Part shown: positions 35,475-43,864 of the stretch, piece after piece
How the letters are laid out: every line of letters begins with the position of its first letter
Position numbering within the stretch: position 1 is the first letter of the stretch
Assembly: GCA_964612145.1 (NCBI GenBank)
Contig: CAZTBP010000001.1
Span: 248,001-312,000, forward strand
Origin: JAGNLV01 sp964612145
GTDB lineage: Bacteria > Zixibacteria > MSB-5A5 > GN15 > FEB-12
Length of the DNA: 64,000 nucleotides
Direction: 5' to 3'
The notes under the pieces: generated by a model
Told to the model about the DNA's origin: nothing
Seen by the model: the letters and a program-made list of their open reading frames with translations, nothing else
Databases searched by the model: none
Program-made: the position numbers and the translations under genes

Positions 35475-36098
35475 CTAGCGAACCAGCACCTTGGTAACTG
35501 AATCCAGCGGCACGCGACACGAATCACTATCCTCAGCAGCATCGACCACCTGCCAGGTACGCTCAAAACGCAGCCGGGGCCGCATTAGATCAAACTCCGG
35601 CTCCTTGCCACTCTCCTCATCTTTTGCAGTCACCCTGACCCTCCGATCACACTGAATTGCCGCGTGCAGCAGGATACTCGTCAGCAGCGATGACATATCA
35701 GATTTTTCGCCACCCGACAATTGGATGTCGCCTTCAAAGGCCAATATCACATCCTCCACGGCACACTCCTGCTGAACCGACACCTTCAAAATCAACTCCT
35801 CGATCTCAGCCCGGTAGTCCTCATTAACATGCCTCGAAAGAAGCCGCAATGCCACACCAACTATCACTGCCTCCCCCGTACTCAGGCCGGAACGAATCCA
35901 GGATTGCTTGTTTGTCAGCGTATACCCCTGATGTTCCCGATCAAATGTCACCGGTATGTTGGCCGAGGAAATCGACTGAAGGTACCGGTAGGCCGTGCGC
36001 TCCGGAATGCCACAAATCGACTTGATCTTCTCCATACTCGTGTACCGACGGTGGGAGAGGAGGTTGATCAGCCTGACGACCTTCTCAATCTTGCTCAC
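35475..36098 (-). CDS. HTH transcriptional regulator (DeoR/WYL-like N-terminus)
   Basis: The N-terminus is a winged-helix DNA-binding domain: EKVVRLINLLSHRRYTSMEKIKSICGIPERTAYRYLQSI, as in HTH_11/WYL-type regulators. The remaining 140 residues have no clear WYL core and may bind an unknown ligand. The frame is open to a GTG at 36131, but the GTG at 36098 has AAGG 7 bases upstream and starts right before the HTH. It lies 25-60 bases after the small exported protein, in the reach of the sigma-54-like promoter. Targets are unknown. Confidence 0.75.
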   Translation of the reverse strand: MSKIEKVVRLINLLSHRRYTSMEKIKSICGIPERTAYRYLQSISSANIPVTFDREHQGYTLTNKQSWIRSGLSTGEAVIVGVALRLLSRHVNEDYRAEIEELILKVSVQQECAVEDVILAFEGDIQLSGGEKSDMSSLLTSILLHAAIQCDRRVRVTAKDEESGKEPEFDLMRPRLRFERTWQVVDAAEDSDSCRVPLDSVTKVLVR

Positions 36099-36156
36099 AT
36101 TGACACCTTTCTGAGCCAAAGATCCACTCACGCCCCCCGGATCCTTCGCTCCATTA

Positions 36157-36423
36157 TCAAAATAGTACCTCTATAGTCGCTAAAAACAGTTCCCAACTGG
36201 AAACCTCGCTTATAGTGGTGGTAGAATCTCCATAAGGATCCGGATCAGTAACCGTAGACCCGTCTCCCGTTGTATCCCCGTCTTCAGGCGGCGGAGGCGG
36301 ACACCCACCACCGTCTCCGGCAACAACCGGCGCCGTTATCGTCATAGCTGCAACCAGCAATACCAGTACAGCTAATAGAAACGCGCCCATCAGCCGCTTC
36401 GACGAATGCGTCCCACAGTCCAT
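36157..36423 (-). CDS. Small exported Pro/Asp/Thr-rich protein
   Basis: The product is about 88 residues: a signal peptide or anchor (LMGAFLLAVLVLLVAAMTITAPVVAGD), then a low-complexity stretch (GGGCPPPPPEDGDTTGDGS) and a short hydrophobic end. The open frame reaches 36480. The ATG at 36423 is chosen because GGAGG lies 5 bases upstream and it falls about 40 bases after the expected start of transcription from the sigma-54-like promoter. Function unknown; the gene may be a small signal or coat peptide. Confidence 0.55.
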   Translation of the reverse strand: MDCGTHSSKRLMGAFLLAVLVLLVAAMTITAPVVAGDGGGCPPPPPEDGDTTGDGSTVTDPDPYGDSTTTISEVSSWELFLATIEVLF

Positions 36424-36475
36424 TGTTTCCTCCAGTACGGTAACCATTAGGTTGGCTTGGGCTGCGGGAGGACAA

Positions 36476-36491
36476 ATCAAAAGCCGTGCCA
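36476..36491 (-). promoter_or_regulatory. Sigma-54-like promoter facing the small exported protein
   Basis: The minus strand reads TGGCACGGCTTTTGAT. The -24 box is perfect and the -12 box is TTGAT in place of TTGCW. It lies about 53 bases before the start codon at 36423 and next to the gene for a putative AAA+ activator. Confidence 0.55.
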
Positions 36492-36514
36492 GAGCCCTCG
36501 GACACGCTCGACGT

Positions 36515-36530
36515 TGGCACGTAACCTGCT
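36515..36530 (+). promoter_or_regulatory. Sigma-54-like promoter on the plus strand
   Basis: The plus strand reads TGGCACGTAACCTGCT, with a perfect -24 box, the GC of the -12 box in register and a single mismatch in the whole consensus. It points away from the minus-strand promoter, toward an otherwise empty 160-base stretch and the 3' end of the large regulator gene. Confidence 0.55.
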
Positions 36531-36619
36531 TATGTATAGGGAGTTACAAAATGAAACGACCCGGCTGACACGCCGCCGACTTAGCGCTTTTTCTTGCCAC
36601 TAAACGAAGGAAATATGTT

Positions 36620-36805
36620 ATGTTATTGGATTACAAAATGTTCAAGAGCGGCAATTTACCACATCTATGTGGCAAGTTGGCAATAATGGAAAATTCGATC
36701 AGCGGGAAAGATGTCTTAGACGATATTTTTGTATCCGACGCCGCAATGTGCCCAATGACATCCCCAGCTCCCGCGAGGCCGCCGATTGATTCCCCTGCGT
36801 TTTAA
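36620..36805 (+). CDS. Possible small gene downstream of the plus-strand sigma-54-like promoter
   Basis: A 61-codon frame (MLLDYKMFKSGNLPHLCGK...) starts about 78 bases after the predicted transcription start, with AAGGA 8 bases before the ATG. Its first 27 codons are outside any other gene; the rest is antisense to the end of the large regulator. A shorter overlapping frame begins 4-5 bases earlier. The region also holds the inverted repeat CCACATCTATGTGG. It could equally be a small antisense RNA. Low confidence. Confidence 0.2.
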   Translation: MLLDYKMFKSGNLPHLCGKLAIMENSISGKDVLDDIFVSDAAMCPMTSPAPARPPIDSPAF

Positions 36806-39800
36806 TCAACGCTTCTTCAATCCGCGTCCGCTCGACCGACTCGGCAATCTCTTTTCCGTACGCCCCCTCCGAGCGGCTGTCCCGGATGTCCGGCGGCAAC
36901 TGCGAGATACCTACCTCCTTGCCGGCAAACACAATACAGAATCGCTCCACAACATTCTTTAACTCGCGAACATTACCTCGCCACTGATACGTAGTCAACG
37001 CTTCGATCGCCGCCGGCGAAAACCGCGGCGGACTTGACTTCCTATCCGACCTGCGAAGAAAGTGCTGCACCAGTAGCGGAATATCCGCCGGGCGTTCACG
37101 AAGCGGAGGAATCTGAATCGAAAAGAAATTGATGCGAAAATACAAATCCTCCCGGAACGTTCCCTCACGCACCATCTGCTTGATATCCTTGTTTGTCGCG
37201 CAGATAATCCGCACGTCGCACAAATCAGTCCGATTGCTCCCGACTTTCTCGAATCGACCGTCTTCCAATACACGGAGCAGCTTCGCCTGAACGGGAAGAC
37301 TCATGTCACCAATCTCGTCAAGAAACAGCGTTCCACCGTCAGCCGCCGCAAACTTCCCGTCCCGCTCGGAAACTCCCGTTGCTGCTCCCTTGGCCACCCC
37401 AAACAATTCACTCTCAACCATGCCTTCCGGCAAGGCCGCACAATTCAATTGCATATAGGGACCGTCAGCCCGCGTACTCATCGCATGAATCTTTTTCGCC
37501 AGAACGTCCTTACCCGTCCCACTCTCCCCAAGCAACAGCACGGGATGTTCCGACCTCGCGATGGCCGCTAAATTTGCCAGTAGATCGAGCATTGATCGAT
37601 CCTGCGTGACAAATGTTGTACGGTGACCCGCCCGCCGAATATCCTCAGTAAGCTCTCGCCTCGTGATTGCGAGACTCTTCACGTCGGAAAGCATTTCGAG
37701 CATTACCGAGCTGAAATTTGCTATCGCCCGGATAAACGTCAAATCGTTCTCGTCAAACAATGCCGGAATGGTGTGGTGATCCAGATAGAGGGCCCCTAAC
37801 GTATCTTCTCCACGAATAATCGGTACACACAGAACTGAGAGAATGTTGTTATAAATGACACTTTGGTAATCCTTGGTTCGGCTGTCATTCAGCGCATTTT
37901 CGATAATTAGCGGCTCCGCCTCGCTGGCGGTCGACAATGGTACCGAGGAACTGAAATCGCGGATATCCTGGAGACTCTCCTCATCGCAGTTATAGTAAGC
38001 CGCCATGACCAGATCATCCCCCATCTTCGGCTTGACCAGAAGAGCCCCCCGCTCCGCCCCGGTCTGGTCCACCGCAAATTCGACCAGCTGCCGCATAGCC
38101 GTATCATAATCGGTCACGTTGCGCAGAATATCCGATACGCCGTGCATCGTCTGAATGAGCAAACGATTCTTGGTGCCTTCGTCCGCGATTGTTGTGAGCC
38201 GTTCCAGGTATTGACTCCCCAGAATCTTGTTACCAAGAGATTCTGCAATATTAACTGCCTGCTCGAAAAACGTGCGGGCCAAACGATCTCGTCCACTTTC
38301 TTCATACAGCTCTGCAATCCGGCCTGCCGTCAGCATCGCCTCATAGCGCCGCCCCTTTTCAAGCAGCATGCGGTATATTCCCTTGACTCTTTTGACCTGT
38401 GTGAGCAAATCCGCGTCATCGGAAATCAACTCCGCCAGCACCTGCACCGCCCCAAAAATCGGCGCCTCCCGCTGCTTCGCAATCAAAGGCTCCGCCAATA
38501 TCCACTCCGCTGCTCGCCGACGCGCCTGATCATCACCCAGCATAAATATGAGGTATGCACCCCGGCTGCCGGTCTCAAGGGATCCGTTCTTTAGGAGTCT
38601 CGACGTTATTTCATATAGCGCGTCAACCCCGGTGTCAACATCATACAGCACCCGGTTGATTGTGGAGATTTGGTCTATTTCCGAAAGCGCCCGCCGATCT
38701 CCCAGCTTGCGCGCGAGGTCCTGACCGAGCCGACAGTGCCTCCTGCACACTTCAGCTCTTCCCTCATAATACGCTATCTCTGCAAGATTGTGATGCATTT
38801 TGACAAGTGTTTGGGGCTGCTGCACCCGGCGGGCCATTTCCGCATGTCGGGAGTACTCTTCTTTTGACGCCGTCAACTTCCCACTTACGTGCAAGAGGTA
38901 TCCGGTCGCCGAGGAAAGTGAGCTGAGCACGTACTGCTGTCCTGCTTCAAGAGCCAACGCCTTCATGGTGGCAAGCTGCCGTTCCGCCTGCGCGAACCGG
39001 CCCAGATCCGCCAGTGCCGAAACGTAAAGGGCTAACATCGGCAAAAAGATCTCTTCCTTTTTCAGTCTCCGACCCAGACGAAGCGCTACTCTGCCCTGCT
39101 GAACAGCCTCCGTGAAGCGACCTAACTTGTAAAGAGACACAATTAATGACATATAAGGCGTAGCCGTCTTCTCCAACAGGTTGTGTCGACGCGCATACTC
39201 AATCGCTCTCAGGGCCATCGTCCTTTGCGCATCGAGTTCATCCATCCAACCCCAGATCAACGCTACCGTAGAGTAGACCGACAGGACCGTCGTCGGCTGC
39301 AAATCGGAGGCATCGCGAACCATTGCGAGGAGCGGCTCCACCCCCGAATAGTCGCCCCGCGACGCCTCCATGTAAACCTCCAAACGCCGCGCTCGCACCC
39401 GTGCTTCCCTATCACCGGTACTTGCTTCGGTGACCATCTGCGCCGTCGTATCGAGCGTCTCCTCCAAACGTCCAAGCATCAATTGACAGTATGCCAGCCA
39501 CGTTTGAGCCTCCATCCGCTCCGGATCTCCTGGCCTTAGAACTGCCGCTGTACGGGCATAACACTCAGCGGCAAGATCCGTAAAGCCAGCCTGTTGCGAC
39601 CACTGCGCCGCGAGTCGGAGAATGGACAGGAGAAATTTATCAGATACACCCTCTCCACCGTTCACCGCCTGTCGGAGAAACACATCCAAAAGTAACACTG
39701 CCACCGTGGGTCGCCCGGCCCGATACTCCGTCTCGGCTGCCTGCCGCACACGCTCTGCCCCGCTCCAGATTCTCGTTTCAACGGCGAGATCAGGAAGCCA

Positions 39801-40874
39801 GCGCCGACTGCTCACCCGCCTGCATGTCCCAACAAGATCAGCCCAGGCCCCGCGTGAAGTGTGAAAACAAAGGTAATCACCCTGTACCGTCAATTGACCG
39901 GTCCGCAACAGACCCTTCACCGTCTCATAAACCACCCGTGGGTCCTTCACCCACCCCGCACTGATCTCATTCAAAATTTCCGGACGTATTCCCACCACTC
40001 CTGCCTGCTCGTAGAAGAACCGTCGCAGAGCTTTTGGGTCTGAAAATGATGAACGCGCTGCCCGATGAAGGTGGCTGACAAGGACCATCCCGCCCAAACG
40101 GTTCTCGAGCTCCGCCCTCCGGCCGTTGTCAATTAGACCAAACTCAGCCAGGGCCGGCACCAATAGCCGCGGCCGCTGGAGCGGGTCGCGTTGCGTCATC
40201 GCATTTAACAAGTCATGAAAACCATCAGGAAGATCCGGCAAGCCATCCGCAGTCTCAGATATCATCAACTTCAGCGATGCCCCGAGCGCATACAAATCCG
40301 ACTGCTGCCAAACCTGATCCGCCAACCTGATCTCCGGCGCAATGAATTCCGGGGTCCCGTACACCGCGCTTTCAAGCTCTTGATCGGCCTCAGTGAGAAA
40401 ATCCAGATCAACCAGCCGTAGCGAAAGTGCGCCATCGTGAGCCACATTCACCAGGAAGTTGGAGAGCTTCAGGTCACCGTGCACCAGCCCCAGCAAATGG
40501 AGATAGTCAACCAACACCGCCATCTCCGACAAAAGTCCCCCCAGCTCAGCTATAAACACTTGCAGCGACAATTCCGACCATCGCTCCCTGCCAAAATACG
40601 GATAAACGACAAACAGCCGCCCCCGCTCCCTGTGCGCTCTCCAGGCGGTAACCACCAGCGGCGATTTGATTCGCCGCTGCAGCGCAAACGATCGCGTTAT
40701 CACTGCATCCTGTTGAAGCGCCGTTAGCTCACTCTTCGGATTCAGCGTCTTAACAAAACAATACCGTTCCGAGACCGTATCCCAGGCCAGCCACGACTGA
40801 CACAATGCGTTTTCAGAGAGAAGTTTATCAAATCTCAGATGTTCGGCTTGCGGTGTCGATGATTCCTTGTGCAT
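36699..40874 (-). CDS. Kinase-TPR-GAF-AAA+-Fis giant regulator
   Basis: About 1391 residues from the preferred ATG. In order: a Hanks-type kinase domain (about 13-240; Lys in CFVKTLNP, HGDLKLSNF in place of HRDLK, DLD in place of DFG), a long TPR-like region, a GAF domain (about 920-1070), an AAA+ sigma-54 activator domain with Walker A GESGTGKD near 1114 and Walker B GGTLFLDEIGD, and a Fis-type HTH at the end (NQSAASRELGMSLGTLRRRI). The GAFTGA loop reads GAATGV. A GTG at 40928 could start the frame 18 codons earlier, but ATG at 40874 has GGGAAAGAG upstream. It may sense a ligand through GAF and control sigma-54 or other promoters nearby. Confidence 0.88.
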   Translation of the reverse strand: MHKESSTPQAEHLRFDKLLSENALCQSWLAWDTVSERYCFVKTLNPKSELTALQQDAVITRSFALQRRIKSPLVVTAWRAHRERGRLFVVYPYFGRERWSELSLQVFIAELGGLLSEMAVLVDYLHLLGLVHGDLKLSNFLVNVAHDGALSLRLVDLDFLTEADQELESAVYGTPEFIAPEIRLADQVWQQSDLYALGASLKLMISETADGLPDLPDGFHDLLNAMTQRDPLQRPRLLVPALAEFGLIDNGRRAELENRLGGMVLVSHLHRAARSSFSDPKALRRFFYEQAGVVGIRPEILNEISAGWVKDPRVVYETVKGLLRTGQLTVQGDYLCFHTSRGAWADLVGTCRRVSSRRWLPDLAVETRIWSGAERVRQAAETEYRAGRPTVAVLLLDVFLRQAVNGGEGVSDKFLLSILRLAAQWSQQAGFTDLAAECYARTAAVLRPGDPERMEAQTWLAYCQLMLGRLEETLDTTAQMVTEASTGDREARVRARRLEVYMEASRGDYSGVEPLLAMVRDASDLQPTTVLSVYSTVALIWGWMDELDAQRTMALRAIEYARRHNLLEKTATPYMSLIVSLYKLGRFTEAVQQGRVALRLGRRLKKEEIFLPMLALYVSALADLGRFAQAERQLATMKALALEAGQQYVLSSLSSATGYLLHVSGKLTASKEEYSRHAEMARRVQQPQTLVKMHHNLAEIAYYEGRAEVCRRHCRLGQDLARKLGDRRALSEIDQISTINRVLYDVDTGVDALYEITSRLLKNGSLETGSRGAYLIFMLGDDQARRRAAEWILAEPLIAKQREAPIFGAVQVLAELISDDADLLTQVKRVKGIYRMLLEKGRRYEAMLTAGRIAELYEESGRDRLARTFFEQAVNIAESLGNKILGSQYLERLTTIADEGTKNRLLIQTMHGVSDILRNVTDYDTAMRQLVEFAVDQTGAERGALLVKPKMGDDLVMAAYYNCDEESLQDIRDFSSSVPLSTASEAEPLIIENALNDSRTKDYQSVIYNNILSVLCVPIIRGEDTLGALYLDHHTIPALFDENDLTFIRAIANFSSVMLEMLSDVKSLAITRRELTEDIRRAGHRTTFVTQDRSMLDLLANLAAIARSEHPVLLLGESGTGKDVLAKKIHAMSTRADGPYMQLNCAALPEGMVESELFGVAKGAATGVSERDGKFAAADGGTLFLDEIGDMSLPVQAKLLRVLEDGRFEKVGSNRTDLCDVRIICATNKDIKQMVREGTFREDLYFRINFFSIQIPPLRERPADIPLLVQHFLRRSDRKSSPPRFSPAAIEALTTYQWRGNVRELKNVVERFCIVFAGKEVGISQLPPDIRDSRSEGAYGKEIAESVERTRIEEALIKTQGNQSAASRELGMSLGTLRRRIQKYRLRHLSR

Positions 40875-40937
40875 AGGCTCTTTCCCGAAATCGGAAACGT
40901 AGTCACAGCGCCGTTCCCCGATCGTCACTACAGCACA

Positions 40938-40965
40938 ATAATACGGATTTTTGCCGCCATCGCAA
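40938..40965 (-). promoter_or_regulatory. Putative sigma-70-type promoter for the giant regulator
   Basis: On the minus strand TTGCGA is followed after 16 bases by TATTAT, about 65 bases upstream of the ATG at 40874. If this is the promoter, the GTG at 40928 would be only about 4 bases from the transcription start, which favours the later ATG. Confidence 0.45.
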
Positions 40966-41081
40966 ATGAAATGAGTAAATCAATTTCCCCTTTTACAGCC
41001 GGTTGTGGCAGTCGGAGCTTCCAGACAAGCAGCCCCAAAAAGGCAGGCAACGCTCAAGGATCTGTCGACTTGACGGGAATA

Positions 41082-42728
41082 CTAATCCAGCGGAAAATAA
41101 AACTCGAACCGTGTCCCTTCCCCAGGCTGACTGGAAATCTCCAGCTCACCCCCGTGATTCGCAATGATCCTGGCACAGGTCATCAAACCGTAACCGTGAC
41201 CGCCTTCCTTGGTAGTCAGACGGGATCGGAAAATTGTTGACCGTACCTCTTCCGGCATACCGACACCATTGTCCGCAACCACCAGCCGCACCCGATCTCT
41301 TTCAATTGAGGTCGAGATCTGGATCTCGCCCTGTTCGCGCCCCACTTCCAAAATCGCATCGGCGCCGTTGTTCAAGAGATTCAACAGGAGCTGCGCCATC
41401 TGGTCCTGATCGAGATTGAACTCCGGGAGGGACGGATCAAGATCTGTCGTAATATTGATAGACTTGAACTTGCGCTGGACCATGATAAACGACAGGACGT
41501 CATTGACCACGCGGTTGAGATCATCAATGCGCTTCTTTGTATCCAACTTGGTATAGTCCATCAACCCCGCCGTAAACCGCTTCATCTGGTTCACGTTCCC
41601 TTTTAGCATTTCCAGCGAGCTTTCGACCTTTGCCATGTTGGCCCGCGACGCTGCAATCTGAGTCAATTCCACTCCACCGAGGATCATACCAAGGAAGTTA
41701 TTCAACTCGTGTGAAATCGATGATGCCATCACGCCTTTCTCGGCAAACTTCTCCAGATCAAACAACCGCTGTTCGCTTTCTTTCTGTGACGTAATATCAT
41801 CGACTGTCACAATAATGTCCGAACGTACCCCGGACTCCCGCCGGATATGGCTCACGCGAACATTAAAAATGCTCTCCTGATCTTTACTGGTAGCAACTAG
41901 ATTCTCTATCAGCAGCCCGCTGCGTTCTGATTTCGCCTTTATCAGGCGCCGCCCCCAGCCGGTGAAAACGGCTTCTGGGAAGACATGATGAATAGGCATT
42001 CCAATCAAATCACCATGGACCGACTCCCCGGAACAAAACTGCTCAATCAATTTGTGTCCCGAACGGTTTACCTTCTTCAACTGGAAATTGCTGTCAAAGA
42101 CGAACACGCCCTGCTTCACATTATCCAGAATGTCCAGATACCACGTATTCAGCATCGAGATCTCTACGAACAAGAAGGAGTTGGCAATCAACGGCGTGAC
42201 CGTATTGATGATGGTGGTTAACAATTCGACTTCACTATCTTCAAACGGCTTGCGACTTGCCCGTGGACCGAGCCCCAGGACACCAATGAGCCGACCGGCA
42301 TGCAGCAACGGCGCCACCAGTTCCACGCCACACTCGGAAAGCTTGTAAATCACGTTCGGCTGGGTTTCATCCAGATTGATATCGGCCAGACGATGCGGCT
42401 GAGAGTTGCGTACGAATGCCGACTCATGAACAGCCAGGCGCGCTACCTGTGCAATCCGATCGTCGCGTATATATCGACCTGTCGCAAACATGACCGGTGC
42501 CTCCGAACGTGACGACGGACTGCGAAGCGAGATAAACGCACTTGGCACCGAAAACTGACCCGACAACGTCAACACCAGTATCTGAATCAGGTGCTCCAGA
42601 TCGGGATGCGACGCAAACTGCTTGGTCAGCTTCGAAAGCGCATCCAGCGCCAGGACCGGCTTGCTGATTCGCAGCATGTGTGGATCCGATGACAGCTCGG
42701 GCTGCCCCTCTTTTGTTCGTTGTACCAT
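41082..42728 (-). CDS. Soluble sensor histidine kinase (GAF-PAS-HisKA-HATPase)
   Basis: No membrane segment is seen. A GAF domain spans about residues 40-185, a PAS domain about 195-320. The dimerisation helix has the phospho-acceptor His340 in SISHELNNF. The ATPase has an N box NLLNNGADAI, ADNGVGMP and GYGLMTCARII. No response regulator gene is visible in the window. It ends the overlapping operon with the partner-switching genes (6 bases after the STAS gene), so its output may feed that switch. Confidence 0.92.
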   Translation of the reverse strand: MVQRTKEGQPELSSDPHMLRISKPVLALDALSKLTKQFASHPDLEHLIQILVLTLSGQFSVPSAFISLRSPSSRSEAPVMFATGRYIRDDRIAQVARLAVHESAFVRNSQPHRLADINLDETQPNVIYKLSECGVELVAPLLHAGRLIGVLGLGPRASRKPFEDSEVELLTTIINTVTPLIANSFLFVEISMLNTWYLDILDNVKQGVFVFDSNFQLKKVNRSGHKLIEQFCSGESVHGDLIGMPIHHVFPEAVFTGWGRRLIKAKSERSGLLIENLVATSKDQESIFNVRVSHIRRESGVRSDIIVTVDDITSQKESEQRLFDLEKFAEKGVMASSISHELNNFLGMILGGVELTQIAASRANMAKVESSLEMLKGNVNQMKRFTAGLMDYTKLDTKKRIDDLNRVVNDVLSFIMVQRKFKSINITTDLDPSLPEFNLDQDQMAQLLLNLLNNGADAILEVGREQGEIQISTSIERDRVRLVVADNGVGMPEEVRSTIFRSRLTTKEGGHGYGLMTCARIIANHGGELEISSQPGEGTRFEFYFPLD

Positions 42729-42734
42729 ACGCCT

Positions 42735-43091
42735 CTACACCTGCCTACACAACGTCTCCGCCTCTTTTTGATTTGGCGTAATCGTAAAATACTCGTGCAG
42801 GTCCAGTACTTCCAGGATATGCAGCACTGTTTCAGCGACATTGCAGATCACAATATCTCCGCCTTCCTCGCGAAACATCTCTACCGTCCCGAGTATGGAA
42901 CCGACCCCGGCCGACGACAGAAATTCAACCTTACCCATATCGAGGATTATAAACTTGTAGCCGGAGGCCTGGCACGATGTCAATGTGTCAATCATCTCAT
43001 GGGCATTGCGGTTATCCAGCGAAGCCGGCGGATGAATTATCATGATGGAATCCCCAAACGGCTGCTGCATTATAGATCGGGCTGTATTCAC
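42735..43091 (-). CDS. STAS-domain anti-sigma factor antagonist
   Basis: A single STAS domain of 118 residues. The phospho-acceptor site matches the family (VEFLSSAGVGSILG; one of the Ser residues after FL). In partner switching, unphosphorylated STAS binds the ATPase anti-factor and releases its target. It overlaps the STAS-ATPase gene by 4 bases. Confidence 0.9.
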   Translation of the reverse strand: MNTARSIMQQPFGDSIMIIHPPASLDNRNAHEMIDTLTSCQASGYKFIILDMGKVEFLSSAGVGSILGTVEMFREEGGDIVICNVAETVLHILEVLDLHEYFTITPNQKEAETLCRQV

Positions 43092-43864
43092 TGAGAGTCA
43101 CTCCATCGCTTTTCAAGCGTCAGCAGATTGATAGCATCATGCTTCCGTACGTATTTCATATCATCAGTCATCTTCTTGACCATCGCCAACCCAAACCCGC
43201 GACACTGCCCGTTTACGGCTGCCTCTCGAAGATTTACTTCCGGAGCACCGGCAACCGGGTCGAACGGCATCCCCGAGTCGGCAAACGTCATCGTAATCCG
43301 TTCCGAATTTACTGTCGCCGCAAAGATCACCAGGTCACGAGGACTGACCCCTGCATGGCCGCTGATATTGTTGGCTACCTCATAGAAAATAGTCCGCAGC
43401 TCGAACTCGATCATCTCCGGAATACTTAACTCACCCAGGAATGCCAAAAACCGTTCCTGCGCCTCGGTAATCCCCGATGAATCCGGACAGAACTCATCGG
43501 AGTACACGCGACCATCTTCATCGAACAGGGCCGGCCCGGCCGCCTTTTGCAGACTGCGCCGAACGAAGCTCTCGTCACACTCGAAGAAATCATACAAGTC
43601 CAGGACATGGAGGATTCGTATCAGGCCGGGTGACGCCTCCCGAAGATGCATACGTACGCCGGCTTCATCACACAACAGGTGAGCGGTCCAGAGCATGTTA
43701 ATATGCCGCGACACAACCTGTTCCAGTCTGGAACAATCGACCGTCAACACCGGCGGCTCCGTCGAAAGGAAAGCGCGGACTGACCGCTCAAACTCCTCTC
43801 TGGAAGTGTCGGTCCCGTCGCCGGGCACGTATAACGTCTTCTGACTGTGGGCGTCAACTGACAC
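43088..43864 (-). CDS. STAS-like domain fused to an RsbW-type ATPase (anti-sigma kinase)
   Basis: The C-terminal 115 residues are a GHKL ATPase with N box EVANNISGHA, DSGMPFDP, and GFGLAMVKKMTDD, the marks of RsbW/SpoIIAB-like serine kinases. The N-terminal 110 residues look like a STAS-type fold (VLTVDCSRLEQVVSRHINMLW, then a closing helix) but lack an obvious phosphorylatable Ser at the usual place. Fusion of an antagonist-like domain to the anti-factor is unusual. It overlaps the PP2C gene by 11 bases and STAS by 4 bases. No sigma factor gene lies beside it, so the final target is unknown. Confidence 0.85.
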   Translation of the reverse strand: MSVDAHSQKTLYVPGDGTDTSREEFERSVRAFLSTEPPVLTVDCSRLEQVVSRHINMLWTAHLLCDEAGVRMHLREASPGLIRILHVLDLYDFFECDESFVRRSLQKAAGPALFDEDGRVYSDEFCPDSSGITEAQERFLAFLGELSIPEMIEFELRTIFYEVANNISGHAGVSPRDLVIFAATVNSERITMTFADSGMPFDPVAGAPEVNLREAAVNGQCRGFGLAMVKKMTDDMKYVRKHDAINLLTLEKRWSDSQ

